Source: CALOBA01 sp942491465 (GTDB lineage: Bacteria; Pseudomonadota; Gammaproteobacteria; Chromatiales; Chromatiaceae). From it: a DNA stretch of 64,000 bases. Shown in pieces: positions 12,401 to 19,663 of the stretch; within the stretch, counting starts at the first letter, position 1, and each line of letters starts with the position of its first letter. The position numbers and the translations under genes are program-made. The stretch spans positions 124,001 through 188,000 of the forward strand of contig CALOBA010000064.1 of NCBI GenBank assembly GCA_942491465.1, in the 5' to 3' direction. Under the pieces are notes generated by a model. That model saw nothing but the letters and a program-made list of their open reading frames with translations, did not search any database and was not told the origin of the DNA.

Positions 12401-15400
12401 GAGCGCCCCGACCTGAACCGGGACATAAGCGTAGCTGGGGGCAGCTCCTGGCGTCAGCAGATCCTCATTGCCCGTGTCCGCCGACAGGGTCCACCCCTGA
12501 TCTTCGAGCGCCGGAGGGGGGGCGGGAGGGGTGTAGCCTATGGACTCCCAGGTACCGTTGAACACAACCGCACCATCGTCTGTGCCGAGGGTGGTATCGA
12601 AGGACATGTCGCGCTTCAGGCCCACCTGGCCTTCCAGGAGGATGTTGGCGTCGGCGACGGTGATCCGGTCCATGTCCAGCAGCAGGTTGGCCTCGGCGGG
12701 CGTGCTGGTGACCACGACGTGCACCGCATTGTCGGTGGTGCCGATGGTGCCGGTGGTGTTGATGTTGCCGTTCAGGTTTGCCTGGGTGTCGGCGCGGATC
12801 TCGACGCTCTCCGCATCGATGGCCGCGACCGTGGCGGTGCCGGATTCCGCGATGCTGAAGGCACCGATGGTCCCGGCGGCACCGATGGCGCCCGTCGTCA
12901 CGTCCTGCTCACCGGCATCGAGGGTCAGATCAAAGCCGCCGCCGTCCACGGCGCCGAGCGTGATCGCCCCGCCGCCGGTGTTGTCGTCCGTCGGATCGGT
13001 ATCGATGGTGACATCGCCGCTCAGCGTGAGCGCGCGGTCTATGGTGATGACGGCGTCCGTGGCGGCGATCTCGCCGCGCAGCGTGACCGTCGTCGGGTCG
13101 GCGGTCACGATCAGGCCGCCGGTGAAGGTGGAGCTGTCGCCCACGCCGCCGCCGAGGGTCAGCGCGCCGCTGCTCTGCAGGGTGGTCTGGCCGCCGATGA
13201 CGTTGGCGTCGCCGCCGAGCGTCAGGGCAAAGCCGCTGCCGGCCTCGGTGGTCAGGCCGCCGAGCTGCAGGTTGCCGGTGATGGCCACCGGGCCCGTTGG
13301 TGCCTCCAGCGTGCCGTCGTTGCGCCCGAGGGCGAGCGTGTCCGCGGTGACCGCGGCGAGGTTGACATCCGTCGCGTCTGCCAGCGTGACGGTGCCGATG
13401 TCCGTGCCGATGTCGCCGACGCTGACGCCGGCGGCCCCGTCGATGGTCAGCTTCGAGTCTGCGCCGTCGGCGGTTCCGACGACGGTGCCGAGCACGATTG
13501 CGTCGGCGCCGTTCTCCACCGTCAGCGTCACATCGTCGGCCAGTACCACGTTGCCGAGGGTGACCGCACCGGTGTTGCCGTCGCCGATGGTGCTGTTGCC
13601 CGAGACGTTGACGGCTCCAAGGTGCAGGTCAGCATCTGCGTTGGTGTCGACGTCGCCGAAGAGGTTGGTGACGCTTGCGGCGGTGGCGTCCACCCCGCGT
13701 CTAAAGGTGAATTGGTCGCCTGTCTGATCACCTAGGGTGAGGACTCCGCTGCTGCGCAGCGTGGTCGGGGCCGCAACTGTGACCTGATTGACGCTGCCGG
13801 TCAGTTTCAGGTCATAGCCACTGCCGTCCAGCGTCGTCAGTGTTACGACCCCCAGGTTGCCGGCGACATGGACTTCGCCCGTCGGGGCCTCCAGGGTCCC
13901 GTCATTCCGGCCGAGGACCAGCGTATCCGCCACCACCCGCTGCAAGCTGACGTTCGTTGCGTTGGCCAAGACGACGGTACCGATGTTGGTATCGGCTGGT
14001 GATGCCGCACCAATATTGCCAACGGTGACGACGGCAGCCCCGTCAATGGTCAAATTCGAGTCTCCGCCGCCGGCGGTTCCGACGACGGCGCCGAGCTGGA
14101 TGTCGCCGGAGCCGTTCTCCACCGTCAGCGTCACGTCGCTGGCAAGCACGATGGCGCCGATGGCGACCGCGCCGGTGTTTGCGTCGCCGACGGTGCTGTC
14201 GGCGGTGATGCTCACCGACGTGTCCGCGTCGCCGATGCTGATGCCATTGGTGCCCGCCGCCGCCACGCTACCGCCCACCGCCACCGAGGTCGGGACGGTG
14301 GCCGTCAGCCCGCCGCTGAAGGTGAAGCTGTCGTCGCCCACGCCGTCGCCGAGGGTCAGCGTGCCGCTGTTGCCGAAGCTGACCGCATTGGTGACCGTGG
14401 CGCCGCCGTTGAGCGCCACGTTTGTGCTGCCGTCGACGTCGAGGCTCACCAGGTTGGTCAGGGCGCCATTGGCCGTCACCGTGCCGGTGCCGGCGTCGAG
14501 GGTCAGCGCATTGCCGCCGCCGTTGACCGTGCCCAGTGTGATATCGCCCGCGCCCGTCAAGGTATCGAGCGTGACGGCTGCGGCCAGGGTCACATCACTG
14601 GTCAGGCTGATCGGGTCGGCACTGGTCCGCACCGTGCCGGCCAGGGTGATGCCGTCGGCCTGGCCGCTGGCGGTGAGTCCCGCGGCGCCGTGGACAAGGA
14701 TGGTGTCGCCGGCGCTGCCGAGCGTCAGGCCACCGGTGTGGCGGAACTCCACCTTGCCTTCGATATCGTGGTCGGTGCCGGTGAGGCTGACGTCGTAGGC
14801 GTTGCCCGCCGCGGTGGTCAGATCGCCACTCAGATCCAAGGTGCCGTTTAACGCGACGGTCGCGTCGGCGGCGCTGTCGGTGACCGCCACGTCCGTCGCG
14901 GTGATGGCGCCGAAGCTGACACCGCCGCTGTCGGTGACGGTGACGGTGCCGATGTTGGTGCCGATGGCGCCGACCGAGGTCACGGCGCCGACGGTATCGA
15001 TTGCCAGGTTCGACGCCGCGCCACCGTCATTCGCGCCGGTCACGGTGCCGATGGTGAGGTTGTTGCCGACGCCGCTGCCGCCACCGACGGTCAGCGTGGC
15101 GCCGTCGGCGATGGTCAGGTCGCCGAGGGTGACCGCGCCGGTGTTTGCGTCGCCGACGGTGCTGTCGGCGGTGATGCTCACCGACGTGTCCCCATCGCCG
15201 ATGCTGATCCCGTTGTTGTCCGCCGCCGCCACGCTGCCGCCCACCGCCACCGAGGTCGGGGCGGTGGCCGTCAGCCCGCCGCTGAAGGTGAAGCTGTCGT
15301 CGCCCACACCGTCTCCGAGGGTCAGCGCGCCGCTGTTGCCGAAGCTGACCGCATTGGTGACCGTGGCGCCGCCGTTGAGCGCCACGTTTGTGCTGCCGTC

Positions 15401-18400
15401 GACGTCGAGGCTCACCAGGTTGGTCAGGGCGCCATTGGCCGTCACCGTGCCGGTGCCGGCGTCGAGGGTCAGCGCATTGCCGCCGCCGCTGACCGTGCCC
15501 AGTGTGATATCGCCCGCGCCCGTCAAGGTATCGAGCGTGACGGCTGCGGCCAGGGTCACATCACTGGTCAGGCTGATCGGGTCGGCACTGGTCCGCACCG
15601 TGCCGGCCAGGGTGATGCCGTCGGCCTGACCGCTGGCGGTGAGTCCCGCGGCGCCGCGGATAAGGATGGTGCCGCCGGCGCTGCCGAGCGTCAGGCCACC
15701 GGTGTGGCGGAACTCCACCTTGCCTTCGATATCGTGGCCGGTGCCGGTGAGGCTGACGTCATAGGCAGCGGTGCCCGCCGCGGTGGTCAGATCGCCACTC
15801 AGATCCAAGGTGCCGTTTAACGCGACGGTCGCGTCGGCGGCGCTGTCGGTGACCGCCACGTCCGTCGCGGTGATGGCGCCGAAGCTGACACCGCCGCTGT
15901 CGGTGACGGTGACGGTGCCGATGTTGGTGCCGATGGCGCCGACCGAGGTCACGGCGCCGACGGTATCGATTGCCAGGTTCGACGCCGCGCCACCGTCATT
16001 CGCGCCGGTCACGGTGCCGATGGTGAGGTTGTTGCCGACGCCGCTGCCGCCACCGACGGTCAGCGTGGCGCCGTCGGCGATGGTCAGGTCGCCGAGGGTG
16101 ACCGCGCCGGTGTTTGCGTCGCCGACGGTGCTGTCGGCGGTGATGCTCACCGACGTGTCCCCATCGCCGATGCTGATCCCGTTGTTGTCCGCCGCCGCCA
16201 CGTTGCCGCCCACCGCCACCGAGGTCGGGGCGGTGGCCGTCAGGCCGCCGCTGAAGGTGAAGCTGTCGCCCACGCCGTCGCCGAGGGTCAGCGCGCCGCT
16301 GCTCTGCAGGGTGGTCTGGCCGCCGATGACGTTGGCGTCGCCGCCGAGCGTCAGGGCAAAGCCGCTGCCGGCCTCGGTGGTCAGGCCGCCGAGCTGCAGG
16401 TTGCCGGTGATGGCCACCGGGCCCGTGGGTGCCTCCAGCGTGCCGTCGTTGCGCCCGAGGGCGAGCGTGTCCGCGGTGACCGCGGCGAGGTTGACAGCCG
16501 TCGCGTCTGCCAGCGTGACGGTGCCAATGTCCGTGCCGATGGCGCCGACGGTGACGCCGGCGGCCCCGTCGAGGGTCAGCTTCGAGTCTCCGCCGCCGAC
16601 GGTTCCGACGACGGTGCCGAGCACGATTGCGTCGGCGCCGTTCTCCACCGTCAGCGTCACGTCGTCGGCCAGTACCACGTTGCCGAGGGTGACCGCACCG
16701 GTGTTGTCGTCGCCGATGGTGCTGTTGCCCGAGACGTTGACGGCTCCAAGGCTCAAGGCGTGAGATCCGTTGGTGTCGACGTCGCCGAAGAGGTTGGTGA
16801 CGCTTGCGGCGGTGGCGTCCACCCCAACTGAAAAGAGGGATCGGTCGCCTGTCGCATCACCGAGGGTGAGGGCTCCGCTGCTGCGCAGCGTGGTCGGGTT
16901 GCTGACTGTGATCTGATTAAGGCTGCCGGTCAGTGTCAGGTCATAGCCACTGCCGTCCAGTGTCGTCAGTGTTACGACCCGCAGGTTGCCGGCGACACCG
17001 ACTTCGCCCGTCGGGGCCTCCAGGGTCCCGTCATTCCGGCCGAGGACCAGCGTATCCGCCACCACCCGCTGCAAGCTGACGTCCGTTGCGTTGGCCAAGA
17101 CGACGGTACCGATATTGGTGTCGGCGAGTGATTCCGCACCGATATCGTCAACGGTGACGCCTGCCGCCCCGTCAATGGTCAAATTCGAGTCTCCGCCGCC
17201 GGCGGTTCCGACGACGGTGCCGAGCTGGATGTCGCCGGAGCCGTTCTCCACCGTCAGCGTCACGTCGCTGGCAAGCACGATGGCGCCGATGGCGACCGCG
17301 CCGGTGTTTGCGTCGCCGACGGTGCTGTCGGCGGTGATGCTCACCGACGTGTCCGCGTCGCCGATGCTGATGCCATTGGTGCCCGCCGCCGCCACGCTAC
17401 CGCCCACCGCCACCGAGGTCGGGGCGGTGGCCGTCAGCCCGCCGCTGAAGGTGAAGCTGTCGTCGCCGCCGTCGCCGAGGGTCAGCGCGCCGGTGTTGGC
17501 AAACGCCACGGCGGCCCCGCTCGTACTAGCGACGCTGTTGGTCTGGCCCGTCAGCGCCAGGTCATAGCTGGCCGCGCGAGCAAGCATGCCCTGACCCGCA
17601 GCCGTGCCGGTGACTGTGAGGTTGCCCTGAATTCGAATGGTGCCGCTGTTGTGCATGCCCATCCCGTCGTTCGTGATGTCCAGCGTCCGGGCGGTGATCG
17701 CGCCGGTGGTGATGTTGCCGCCGTCGCCGACAGCGGCGCCGCCACCGCCGGCGGTCAGGGTCAGGTCGCGCGTGACCACGTCGGGCAGCAGGATATTGGC
17801 ATAATCGACTACATCGCCTGGAAAGATTCCGGCGTAGAGGGTGATATCCCCAGTGCCTTGCGTGACGATCTCTTGGAGGTTTCCGCCAGTGAGGTCGATA
17901 AAGGTATCGACCCCTTCCGGGTTGGCTATGGTCGTTCGTAGCGTGAGATTCAAGTCGGTCCCGATCAGGAGATCGGGGATCGAGTTGGCGTTGGAGTCTG
18001 TAAAGGTGCCCGCGGAGGAGATGGAGAGGTCGGCTTCCAGCACGATGTCGGTCAGCTGCGCCTCGAGGTTGGCCTCATAGACGGTGTTGGCGGTGTCGGT
18101 GCCGCTGCCACCTTGAATCGTCCAGGTCGCGGGGTCGAGCAAGAGCATCCCGTGCTCGCCATCTGTGGCCAGGGTGTCTACCAGGCCGCTGAACACCAGC
18201 TGCTCGCCGGAGACCTCGACGAATCCGCCGTCGCCGCCCTGCTCGCCGCCGCGGGCGCCGACGGAGCCGGCGAACCTGGTCTCGTCGTCAGCCCAGACGA
18301 TTACCTTGCCGCCATCGCCGCTGTCCACGGCGTGGGCGTCGATCTCGACGCCGGCCTCGACCAGGGTTTCGTCGGCATTGGGCACGTCGGGGTTTGCGCC

Positions 18401-19663
18401 GCGCAGGTCGCCGCCGATCAGCACCTCACCGCCGCCATCGGCGCCGCTGGCGTCGATACGGGCGTCGTCGACCAGGGCGATCTGCGCGCCGAGGATCTTG
18501 ACCGAGCCGCCGATGCCGCCGTCGGCGGCGCGCACGCGGATGACGCCGTTCTCGGCGACGGTGGTGGTCTCCACCGCCTCCAGGATCACGTCGCCGCCGT
18601 GGCCGGCGGTGCCGTCGGCGAGGATCTCGCCGGTGTTGCTGATGCGCAGGCCTTGCATGCTGACCCGGCCGCCGGTGGTGCCGCTCGCATCCAGGGTGCC
18701 GCTGTTGCTGACCAGCCCGCCGCCGCCGGTGAGCCGGATCTCGCCGCCGGAGGTGTCGATGCCGCGGGCGCGGATGACGCCGGAGTTGTTGACCACGGCC
18801 GTGAAGACGTCGCGGGCGGTCTGGGCGGCCATGATGACGGTGGACGCCTCGATGCTGCCGGTGTTGCTGACGGCGGCGTCGAGCTGGTGGACGTTTTCGG
18901 TGATCTCGCCGTCGACCTCGAAGCGGATGAGGTCGGTGCCGTCGAAGTCGACGATGGCCTTGTTGCCGGCGCCCAGGTTGACCTGACCCAGCTCGGCGAT
19001 GATGGTGCCTTCGTTGGCCACGGCGCCCCCCACCAGGGTGACCGAGCCGCCGGTGGCCGCCTCGATGAGGCCGCGGTTGACCACCATGCCGGGCTCGATG
19101 CCGTCGGGCAGTTCCATCTCGTAGACGCCGTTCATGAACTGGGTGCGGTCCATGGCCATGGCGCCGGCCACCAGGCTGCCCACATGCACCTGGGCGCCCT
19201 CGCCGAAGATGATGCCGCTGGGGTTCATCAGGAAGACCTGGCCGTTGGCCTCCATGCGCCCGAGGATCTGCGACGGGTTGCCGTCGAGGACGGTGTTGAG
19301 CGCCGCGGCGGAGGCCGATGGCTGGTTGTAGCGCACCGTCTCGGACTGGCCGATGTTGTAGCTCTGCCAGTCCACGGCCATGCGCTGGCTGCCCTGCTGG
19401 ATGATGGTGAGGTTGCCATTGCGGCTGATGGCGCCGCTGCCGCCGACGACCACGCCGCCCTGGGGCGCGGCGGCCCCGGGTAGGGGCAGGCCGAAGGGTA
19501 AAACGGCGAGCGGCAGCACGATGGCCCGGCGGATGGCCCGGGACAGCGGGTGTTCGGTGTGGAGATCGCGCGCAACCGCGCGATGGGCGCGGGGGGGATG
19601 GCGGTCGGCTTCGCCGCGACGGGATGACGTCGGCAGGGGGGTGCGGTTGGATGCGATGCTCAT
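488..19663 (-). CDS. Giant filamentous haemagglutinin-like adhesin, TpsA of a two-partner secretion system
   Basis: This encodes a secreted beta-helical exoprotein of about 6391 aa. The chosen ATG (complement 19663) has CGGAG about 9 nt upstream and gives a signal peptide with a long basic N-region (1-47), a hydrophobic core (48-62) and a likely cut after GAAA (66). The frame stays open to 20128 but runs through a palindromic repeat, so that longer start is unlikely. Residues about 70-190 form the TPS secretion domain (SGAISRNGNLTIIQQG, then NPSGIIFGEG), which is recognised by the TpsB partner. Almost all the rest is Gly/Thr/Asp/Ala-rich repeats expected to form a beta-helix. A less repetitive C-terminus carries two Cys (about 6264 and 6301); I saw no other Cys in the mature protein. 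The transporter gene lies upstream on the same strand. The ligand is unknown; surface adhesion or biofilm roles are inferred from the family. Confidence 0.9.
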   Translation of the reverse strand: MSIASNRTPLPTSSRRGEADRHPPRAHRAVARDLHTEHPLSRAIRRAIVLPLAVLPFGLPLPGAAAPQGGVVVGGSGAISRNGNLTIIQQGSQRMAVDWQSYNIGQSETVRYNQPSASAAALNTVLDGNPSQILGRMEANGQVFLMNPSGIIFGEGAQVHVGSLVAGAMAMDRTQFMNGVYEMELPDGIEPGMVVNRGLIEAATGGSVTLVGGAVANEGTIIAELGQVNLGAGNKAIVDFDGTDLIRFEVDGEITENVHQLDAAVSNTGSIEASTVIMAAQTARDVFTAVVNNSGVIRARGIDTSGGEIRLTGGGGLVSNSGTLDASGTTGGRVSMQGLRISNTGEILADGTAGHGGDVILEAVETTTVAENGVIRVRAADGGIGGSVKILGAQIALVDDARIDASGADGGGEVLIGGDLRGANPDVPNADETLVEAGVEIDAHAVDSGDGGKVIVWADDETRFAGSVGARGGEQGGDGGFVEVSGEQLVFSGLVDTLATDGEHGMLLLDPATWTIQGGSGTDTANTVYEANLEAQLTDIVLEADLSISSAGTFTDSNANSIPDLLIGTDLNLTLRTTIANPEGVDTFIDLTGGNLQEIVTQGTGDITLYAGIFPGDVVDYANILLPDVVTRDLTLTAGGGGAAVGDGGNITTGAITARTLDITNDGMGMHNSGTIRIQGNLTVTGTAAGQGMLARAASYDLALTGQTNSVASTSGAAVAFANTGALTLGDGGDDSFTFSGGLTATAPTSVAVGGSVAAAGTNGISIGDADTSVSITADSTVGDANTGAVAIGAIVLASDVTLTVENGSGDIQLGTVVGTAGGGDSNLTIDGAAGVTVDDIGAESLADTNIGTVVLANATDVSLQRVVADTLVLGRNDGTLEAPTGEVGVAGNLRVVTLTTLDGSGYDLTLTGSLNQITVSNPTTLRSSGALTLGDATGDRSLFSVGVDATAASVTNLFGDVDTNGSHALSLGAVNVSGNSTIGDDNTGAVTLGNVVLADDVTLTVENGADAIVLGTVVGTVGGGDSKLTLDGAAGVTVGAIGTDIGTVTLADATAVNLAAVTADTLALGRNDGTLEAPTGPVAITGNLQLGGLTTEAGSGFALTLGGDANVIGGQTTLQSSGALTLGDGVGDSFTFSGGLTATAPTSVAVGGNVAAADNNGISIGDGDTSVSITADSTVGDANTGAVTLGDLTIADGATLTVGGGSGVGNNLTIGTVTGANDGGAASNLAIDTVGAVTSVGAIGTNIGTVTVTDSGGVSFGAITATDVAVTDSAADATVALNGTLDLSGDLTTAAGTAAYDVSLTGTGHDIEGKVEFRHTGGLTLGSAGGTILIRGAAGLTASGQADGITLAGTVRTSADPISLTSDVTLAAAVTLDTLTGAGDITLGTVSGGGNALTLDAGTGTVTANGALTNLVSLDVDGSTNVALNGGATVTNAVSFGNSGALTLGDGVGDDSFTFSGGLTATAPTSVAVGGSVAAADNNGISIGDGDTSVSITADSTVGDANTGAVTLGDLTIADGATLTVGGGSGVGNNLTIGTVTGANDGGAASNLAIDTVGAVTSVGAIGTNIGTVTVTDSGGVSFGAITATDVAVTDSAADATVALNGTLDLSGDLTTAAGNAYDVSLTGTDHDIEGKVEFRHTGGLTLGSAGDTILVHGAAGLTASGQADGITLAGTVRTSADPISLTSDVTLAAAVTLDTLTGAGDITLGTVNGGGNALTLDAGTGTVTANGALTNLVSLDVDGSTNVALNGGATVTNAVSFGNSGTLTLGDGVGDDSFTFSGGLTATVPTSVAVGGSVAAAGTNGISIGDADTSVSITADSTVGDANTGAVAIGAIVLASDVTLTVENGSGDIQLGAVVGTAGGGDSNLTIDGAAVVTVGNIGAASPADTNIGTVVLANATNVSLQRVVADTLVLGRNDGTLEAPTGEVHVAGNLGVVTLTTLDGSGYDLKLTGSVNQVTVAAPTTLRSSGVLTLGDQTGDQFTFRRGVDATAASVTNLFGDVDTNADADLHLGAVNVSGNSTIGDGNTGAVTLGNVVLADDVTLTVENGADAIVLGTVVGTADGADSKLTIDGAAGVSVGDIGTDIGTVTLADATDVNLAAVTADTLALGRNDGTLEAPTGPVAITGNLQLGGLTTEAGSGFALTLGGDANVIGGQTTLQSSGALTLGGGVGDSSTFTGGLIVTADPTTVTLRGEIAATDAVITIDRALTLSGDVTIDTDPTDDNTGGGAITLGAVDGGGFDLTLDAGEQDVTTGAIGAAGTIGAFSIAESGTATVAAIDAESVEIRADTQANLNGNINTTGTIGTTDNAVHVVVTSTPAEANLLLDMDRITVADANILLEGQVGLKRDMSFDTTLGTDDGAVVFNGTWESIGYTPPAPPPALEDQGWTLSADTGNEDLLTPGAAPSYAYVPVQVGALTLSGTIPIPNTDEGLEYDRSVVIGGDVLFKFVDGATQGLLTFNDTVITDGTTHRLTVDALGDVTFVGAVGTDTDPFGAILIEGAANLSFADGLSAASLSQTGGDGTTRLSGTIATSAAPGVSITAAGVTAIILDDAVIEVAVDSVAFHRPVLVDGDSSISATGTATIAIADTVDAYTGIDADGTHGLVLSQASGAIPINADIGNTSALGALRFASDVQLAGTGARTITAAGIGFGNNTADAGSVELDLSGHGLTLNGPGGATADDGAVTLSDHLTITNTGTAANLAVNGTLDALTATSAEDLTLALGTGSADFDGDLGATDHRRLGTVTVTSSGQTDFAGITAADLSIADGRTAALAVAGGLDLNAAMDALSTGDGSYTLSLAGPQTTIAGETTFGHAGSLQLGGGATDSFTFTGGLIVTAAPTTVTLQGAIAATDSPITIHRALTLGGDTSFDAGTGTITLGEVSGGTNGLTIADAGNLNLDAVTAGTLALGRNDGTLEAPTGLVDITGNLQLGGLTTEANSTFALTLSGDANIIGGQTTLQSSGALTLGGGDDDSSTFTGGLIVTAAPTTVTLRGDIAATNAVITMDRALTLGGDTSFDAGTGTITLGDVAGGTNGLTIADAGNLNLDAVTAGTLALGRNAGTLEAPTGLVDITGNLQLDGLTTEAGSGFALTLGGDANVIGGQTTLQSSGALSLGGGVGDSSTFTGGLIVTADPTTVTLRGEIAATDAVITMDRALTLGGDTSFDAGTGTITLGDVAGGTHGLTIADAGNVDLDAVTAGTLALGRNAGTLEAPTGPVVITGNLQLDGLTTESGSSFALTLSGDDNDIGGATRLQSSGTLTVGDATTPGDFQFTGGLDADAATAINLFAGIATTNAEVSLDSALTLGSDVAIDTDPTDADPAVGGGAITLGAVDGGGFDLTLDAGEQDVTTGAVGTIGAFSIAESDTATVAAIDAESVEIRADRQVDLTGDIETTGDVTITAAQGVVDDPEIYLNNADIRTHGGDITFNGDVGFLSNNTFETVGSGGNDGTIWFQTADGSAPGTLQSVGVSLADAYELRTIYGTGSINDDPSITLESLAPDGRVPVVAGANFLDADLVIDGAYSFSGDLVIGADVIISSNGATPGNPFNFTVTGRIDAETGENWGLTLRDLEIVTINGAIGTGESSDGEGTMKYLVVSNVTTVDLGGSRISTDGTSGVDIDATNIALSEITIDTGENGDLSLTGDIDLGGHATLVGKSISLDGSVDGDVDLILNSQGITSLGGAIGGDTPLASLTTDASGSTEIDADITTTGAIAFNDAVQLNETVAIATSNAAIAFTSIDSEGTESNALTLTAGTGAIRASGAIGASGALGSLEIVSAGSVDLDGNVTTDGDDGIDVTADAIDLAAITLSAGGNGGVTLDGPVTLSGTVTVAGSRLDLENTVDGGFGLILNSPGVTSLGGAIGGATPLASLTTDAGGSTEIDADITTTGAIAFNDAAQLNETVAIATSDAAIAFTSIDSEGTESNALTLTAGTGAISASGAIGASGALGSLEIVSAGSVDLDGNVTTDDDDGIDVTADAIDLAAITLSAGGNGGVTLDGPVTLSGTVTVAGSRLDLENTVDGGFGLILNSPGVTTIGGALGGATALASLTTDAGGSTRLGAAITTQGAGGITFNDAVVLDEPVAIATTGNGNTAGAAITFASTLDSAATEANGLTLNAGSGGNIRVTGAVGADQALGAIEIDNANDVGFDASIEAASLVQTAGSGTTTLSGDVTTTAAPGVDIDTAGIALAAITVDAGTNGGVTLSGPVDLTGDVTLAGNAIDLEATVDGNQALHLNSPGVTTIGGALGGNTALASLTTDAGGSTRLGAAITTQGAGGITFNDAVVLDEPVAIATTGNGNTAGAAITFASTLDSAATEANGLTLNAGSGGDIRVTGAVGADQALGAIEIDNANDVDFDASIEAASLVQTAGSGTTTLSGDVTTTAAPGVDIDTAGIALAAITVDAGTNGGVTLSGPVDLTGDVTLAGNAIDLEATVDGNQALHLNSPGVTTIGGALGGDTALASLTTDAGGSTRLGAAITTQGAGGITFNDAVVLDEPVAIATTGNGNTAGAAITFASTLDSAATEANGLTLNAGSGGNIRVTGAVGADQALGAIEIDNANDVGFDASIEAASLVQTAGSGTTTLSGDVTTTAAPGVDIDTAGIALAAITVDAGTNGGVTLSGPVDLTGDVTLAGNAIDLEATVDGNQALHLNSPGVTTIGGARGGNTALASLTTDAGGSTRLGAAITTQGAGGVTFNDAVVLDAPVAIATTGNGNTAGAAITFASTLDSAATEANGLTLNAGSGGNIRVTGAVGADQALGAIEIDNANDVGFDASIEAASLVQTAGSGTTTLSGEVTTTAAPGVDIDTAGIALAAITVDAGTNGGVTLSGPVDLTGDVTLAGNAIDLEATVDGNQALHLNSPGVTTIGGALGGNTALASLTTDAGGSTRLGAAITTQGAGGITFNDAVVLDEPVAIATTGNGNTAGAAITFASTLDSAATEANGLTLNAGSGGDIRVTGAVGADQALGAIEIDNANDVGFDASIEAASLVQTAGSGTTTLSGEVTTTAAPGVDIDTAGIALAAITVDAGTNGGVTLSGPVDLTGDVTLAGNAIDLEATVDGNQALHLNSPGVTTIGGAIGGATALASLTTDAGGSTRLGAAITTQGAGGITFNDAVVLDEPVAIATTGNGNTAGAAITFASTLDSAATEANGLTLNAGSGGDIRVTGAVGAGQALGAIEIDNANDVGFDANIEAASLVQTAGSGTTTLSGDVTTTAAPGVDIDTAGIALAAITVDAGTNGGVTLSGPVDLTGDVTLAGNAIDLEATVDGNQALHLNSPGVTTIGGALGGATALASLTTDAGGSTRLGAAITTQGAGGITFNDAVVLDAPVAIATTGNGNTAGAPITFASTLDSAATEANGLTLNAGSGGDIQVTGAVGAGQALGAIEIDNANDVDFDANIEAASLVQTAGSGTTTLSGDVTTTGAAGVHIHTATLTIADTGSVTATGGDVSYRTDTGDITLGGATTADGRTVTMNAILGAIDGAGVVTAQTVDLDAFTGIGATTPLELAASIIDANTWDGNISITNTLDTPTTGSGNVEVGQLVTGTGQTTDLGNIVFRQLGAADLLVRLAQTTNGSIDITGQANVTIEQEIIGREGVLIIADGDLYILNPINGGGSLVDLQALGLLAGTRGRIYGDGEVRGAEIQLSAKGGIGVDAAGQGGAAADRLNLFTTVIDAETDNSDIFLSNTSTGTLTLMLQTNSPGDIDVIQQGGGTLLADEVLTANGSITLHNSAADLRVTGVVTAGGGAGDITMTTGGDGNVALAGTTTAAGNQVTIDSDGAINGSGLVTAQTVALIADTGIGDSTPLELAAANISARTDRGDIDFDNTLGGAVRITGATSGDSDIRIEQFGSANLTASNIETPNGYVHIANRGTGNLTVLDALAGRGDVRLESRGNLEAGDVSAGGSGSLYYTATRDIRLNGNGVADGNAVVLDAGGSILDLRDDEQDFAAARFDFTAGRTIGSIDNPIELEGSELVYAADADVGITAAGDLEVQGSSSGGETQIIADAIRVDGDGIEADGLQLFALLDNLDLNAPITFSGDAELYGANAVFQNADITGQGGVLRVFTDMPSPTSGPAGEGITMAAGTITENLGGSIEYLANNTVSVGFLSAGSDGSIQITAVGGDIVGTTPDHGISAGTVTLQAINGQIGGGQTDPLRVDSIASQITAATDGQSYIVPFGSGAIDSVLTQATEAIYSFGGVEYRISTFGGQVIILSSVGREAAGSVQQASEEELEDVNDALLQDEIEIYTLEQPGICLPADQLEDDGYDGAYAGVPAPVRNVVVEVGNEERKDCGWADAPGWEAADAPLPGQASGPTVEVELSVPGLEVEARAATAPVPAAPETAGPQAEPAIDGLQSVDWQGPMPPFPGAGYRYEPRLAGLPW
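3388..7565 (-). repeat. 624-bp in-frame tandem repeat array in tpsA (about 6.7 units)
   Basis: Seven near-identical units of exactly 624 bp (208 codons) are stacked here. Each contains the peptide landmarks VTTIGGALGG, LASLTTDAGGSTRLG and GSGTTTLSGDVTTT. The landmark corresponding to TTIGG recurs near 3795, 4420, 5045, 5668, 6292, 6916 and 7540. The last unit in translation order diverges below about 3390. Copies differ by few bases (for example GGALGG, GGARGG or GGAIGG), which indicates recent duplication or ongoing homogenisation. Confidence 0.95.
7566..8640 (-). repeat. 534-bp in-frame tandem duplication in tpsA (2 units)
   Basis: Two units of 534 bp (178 codons) sit next to the 624-bp array. 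The landmark GATCAGGCCG begins at 7571 and again at 8105. Each unit encodes peptides such as STEIDADITTTGAIAFNDA and GSLEIVSAGSVDLDGNVTT. They are clearly related in design to the 208-aa unit but are a distinct, shorter subfamily. Confidence 0.9.
9960..11180 (-). repeat. 441-bp in-frame tandem repeats in tpsA (about 3 units)
   Basis: Three units of 441 bp (147 codons) are visible; the landmark GTGGGCGCCTCCAG lies at about 10011, 10452 and 10893. The encoded units carry the peptides TLALGRN and TLEAPTG and a GGDTSFDAGTGTITLG segment. A related but diverged unit reappears at about 13000-13330. Confidence 0.9.
13150..17510 (-). repeat. Nested long repeats in tpsA: 969-bp tandem pair flanked by blocks duplicated 3129 bp apart
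   Basis: The landmark GATCGCCACT occurs at 14821 and 15790, and CGACGTGTCCCCAT at 15182 and 16151, giving a 969-bp (323-codon) period across about 14290-16260. On either side, blocks of about 1.2 kb (about 13150-14400 and 16280-17510) match each other at an offset of exactly 3129 bp (landmarks 13371/16500 and 13873/17002). All periods are multiples of three, so the reading frame is preserved. Confidence 0.9.
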
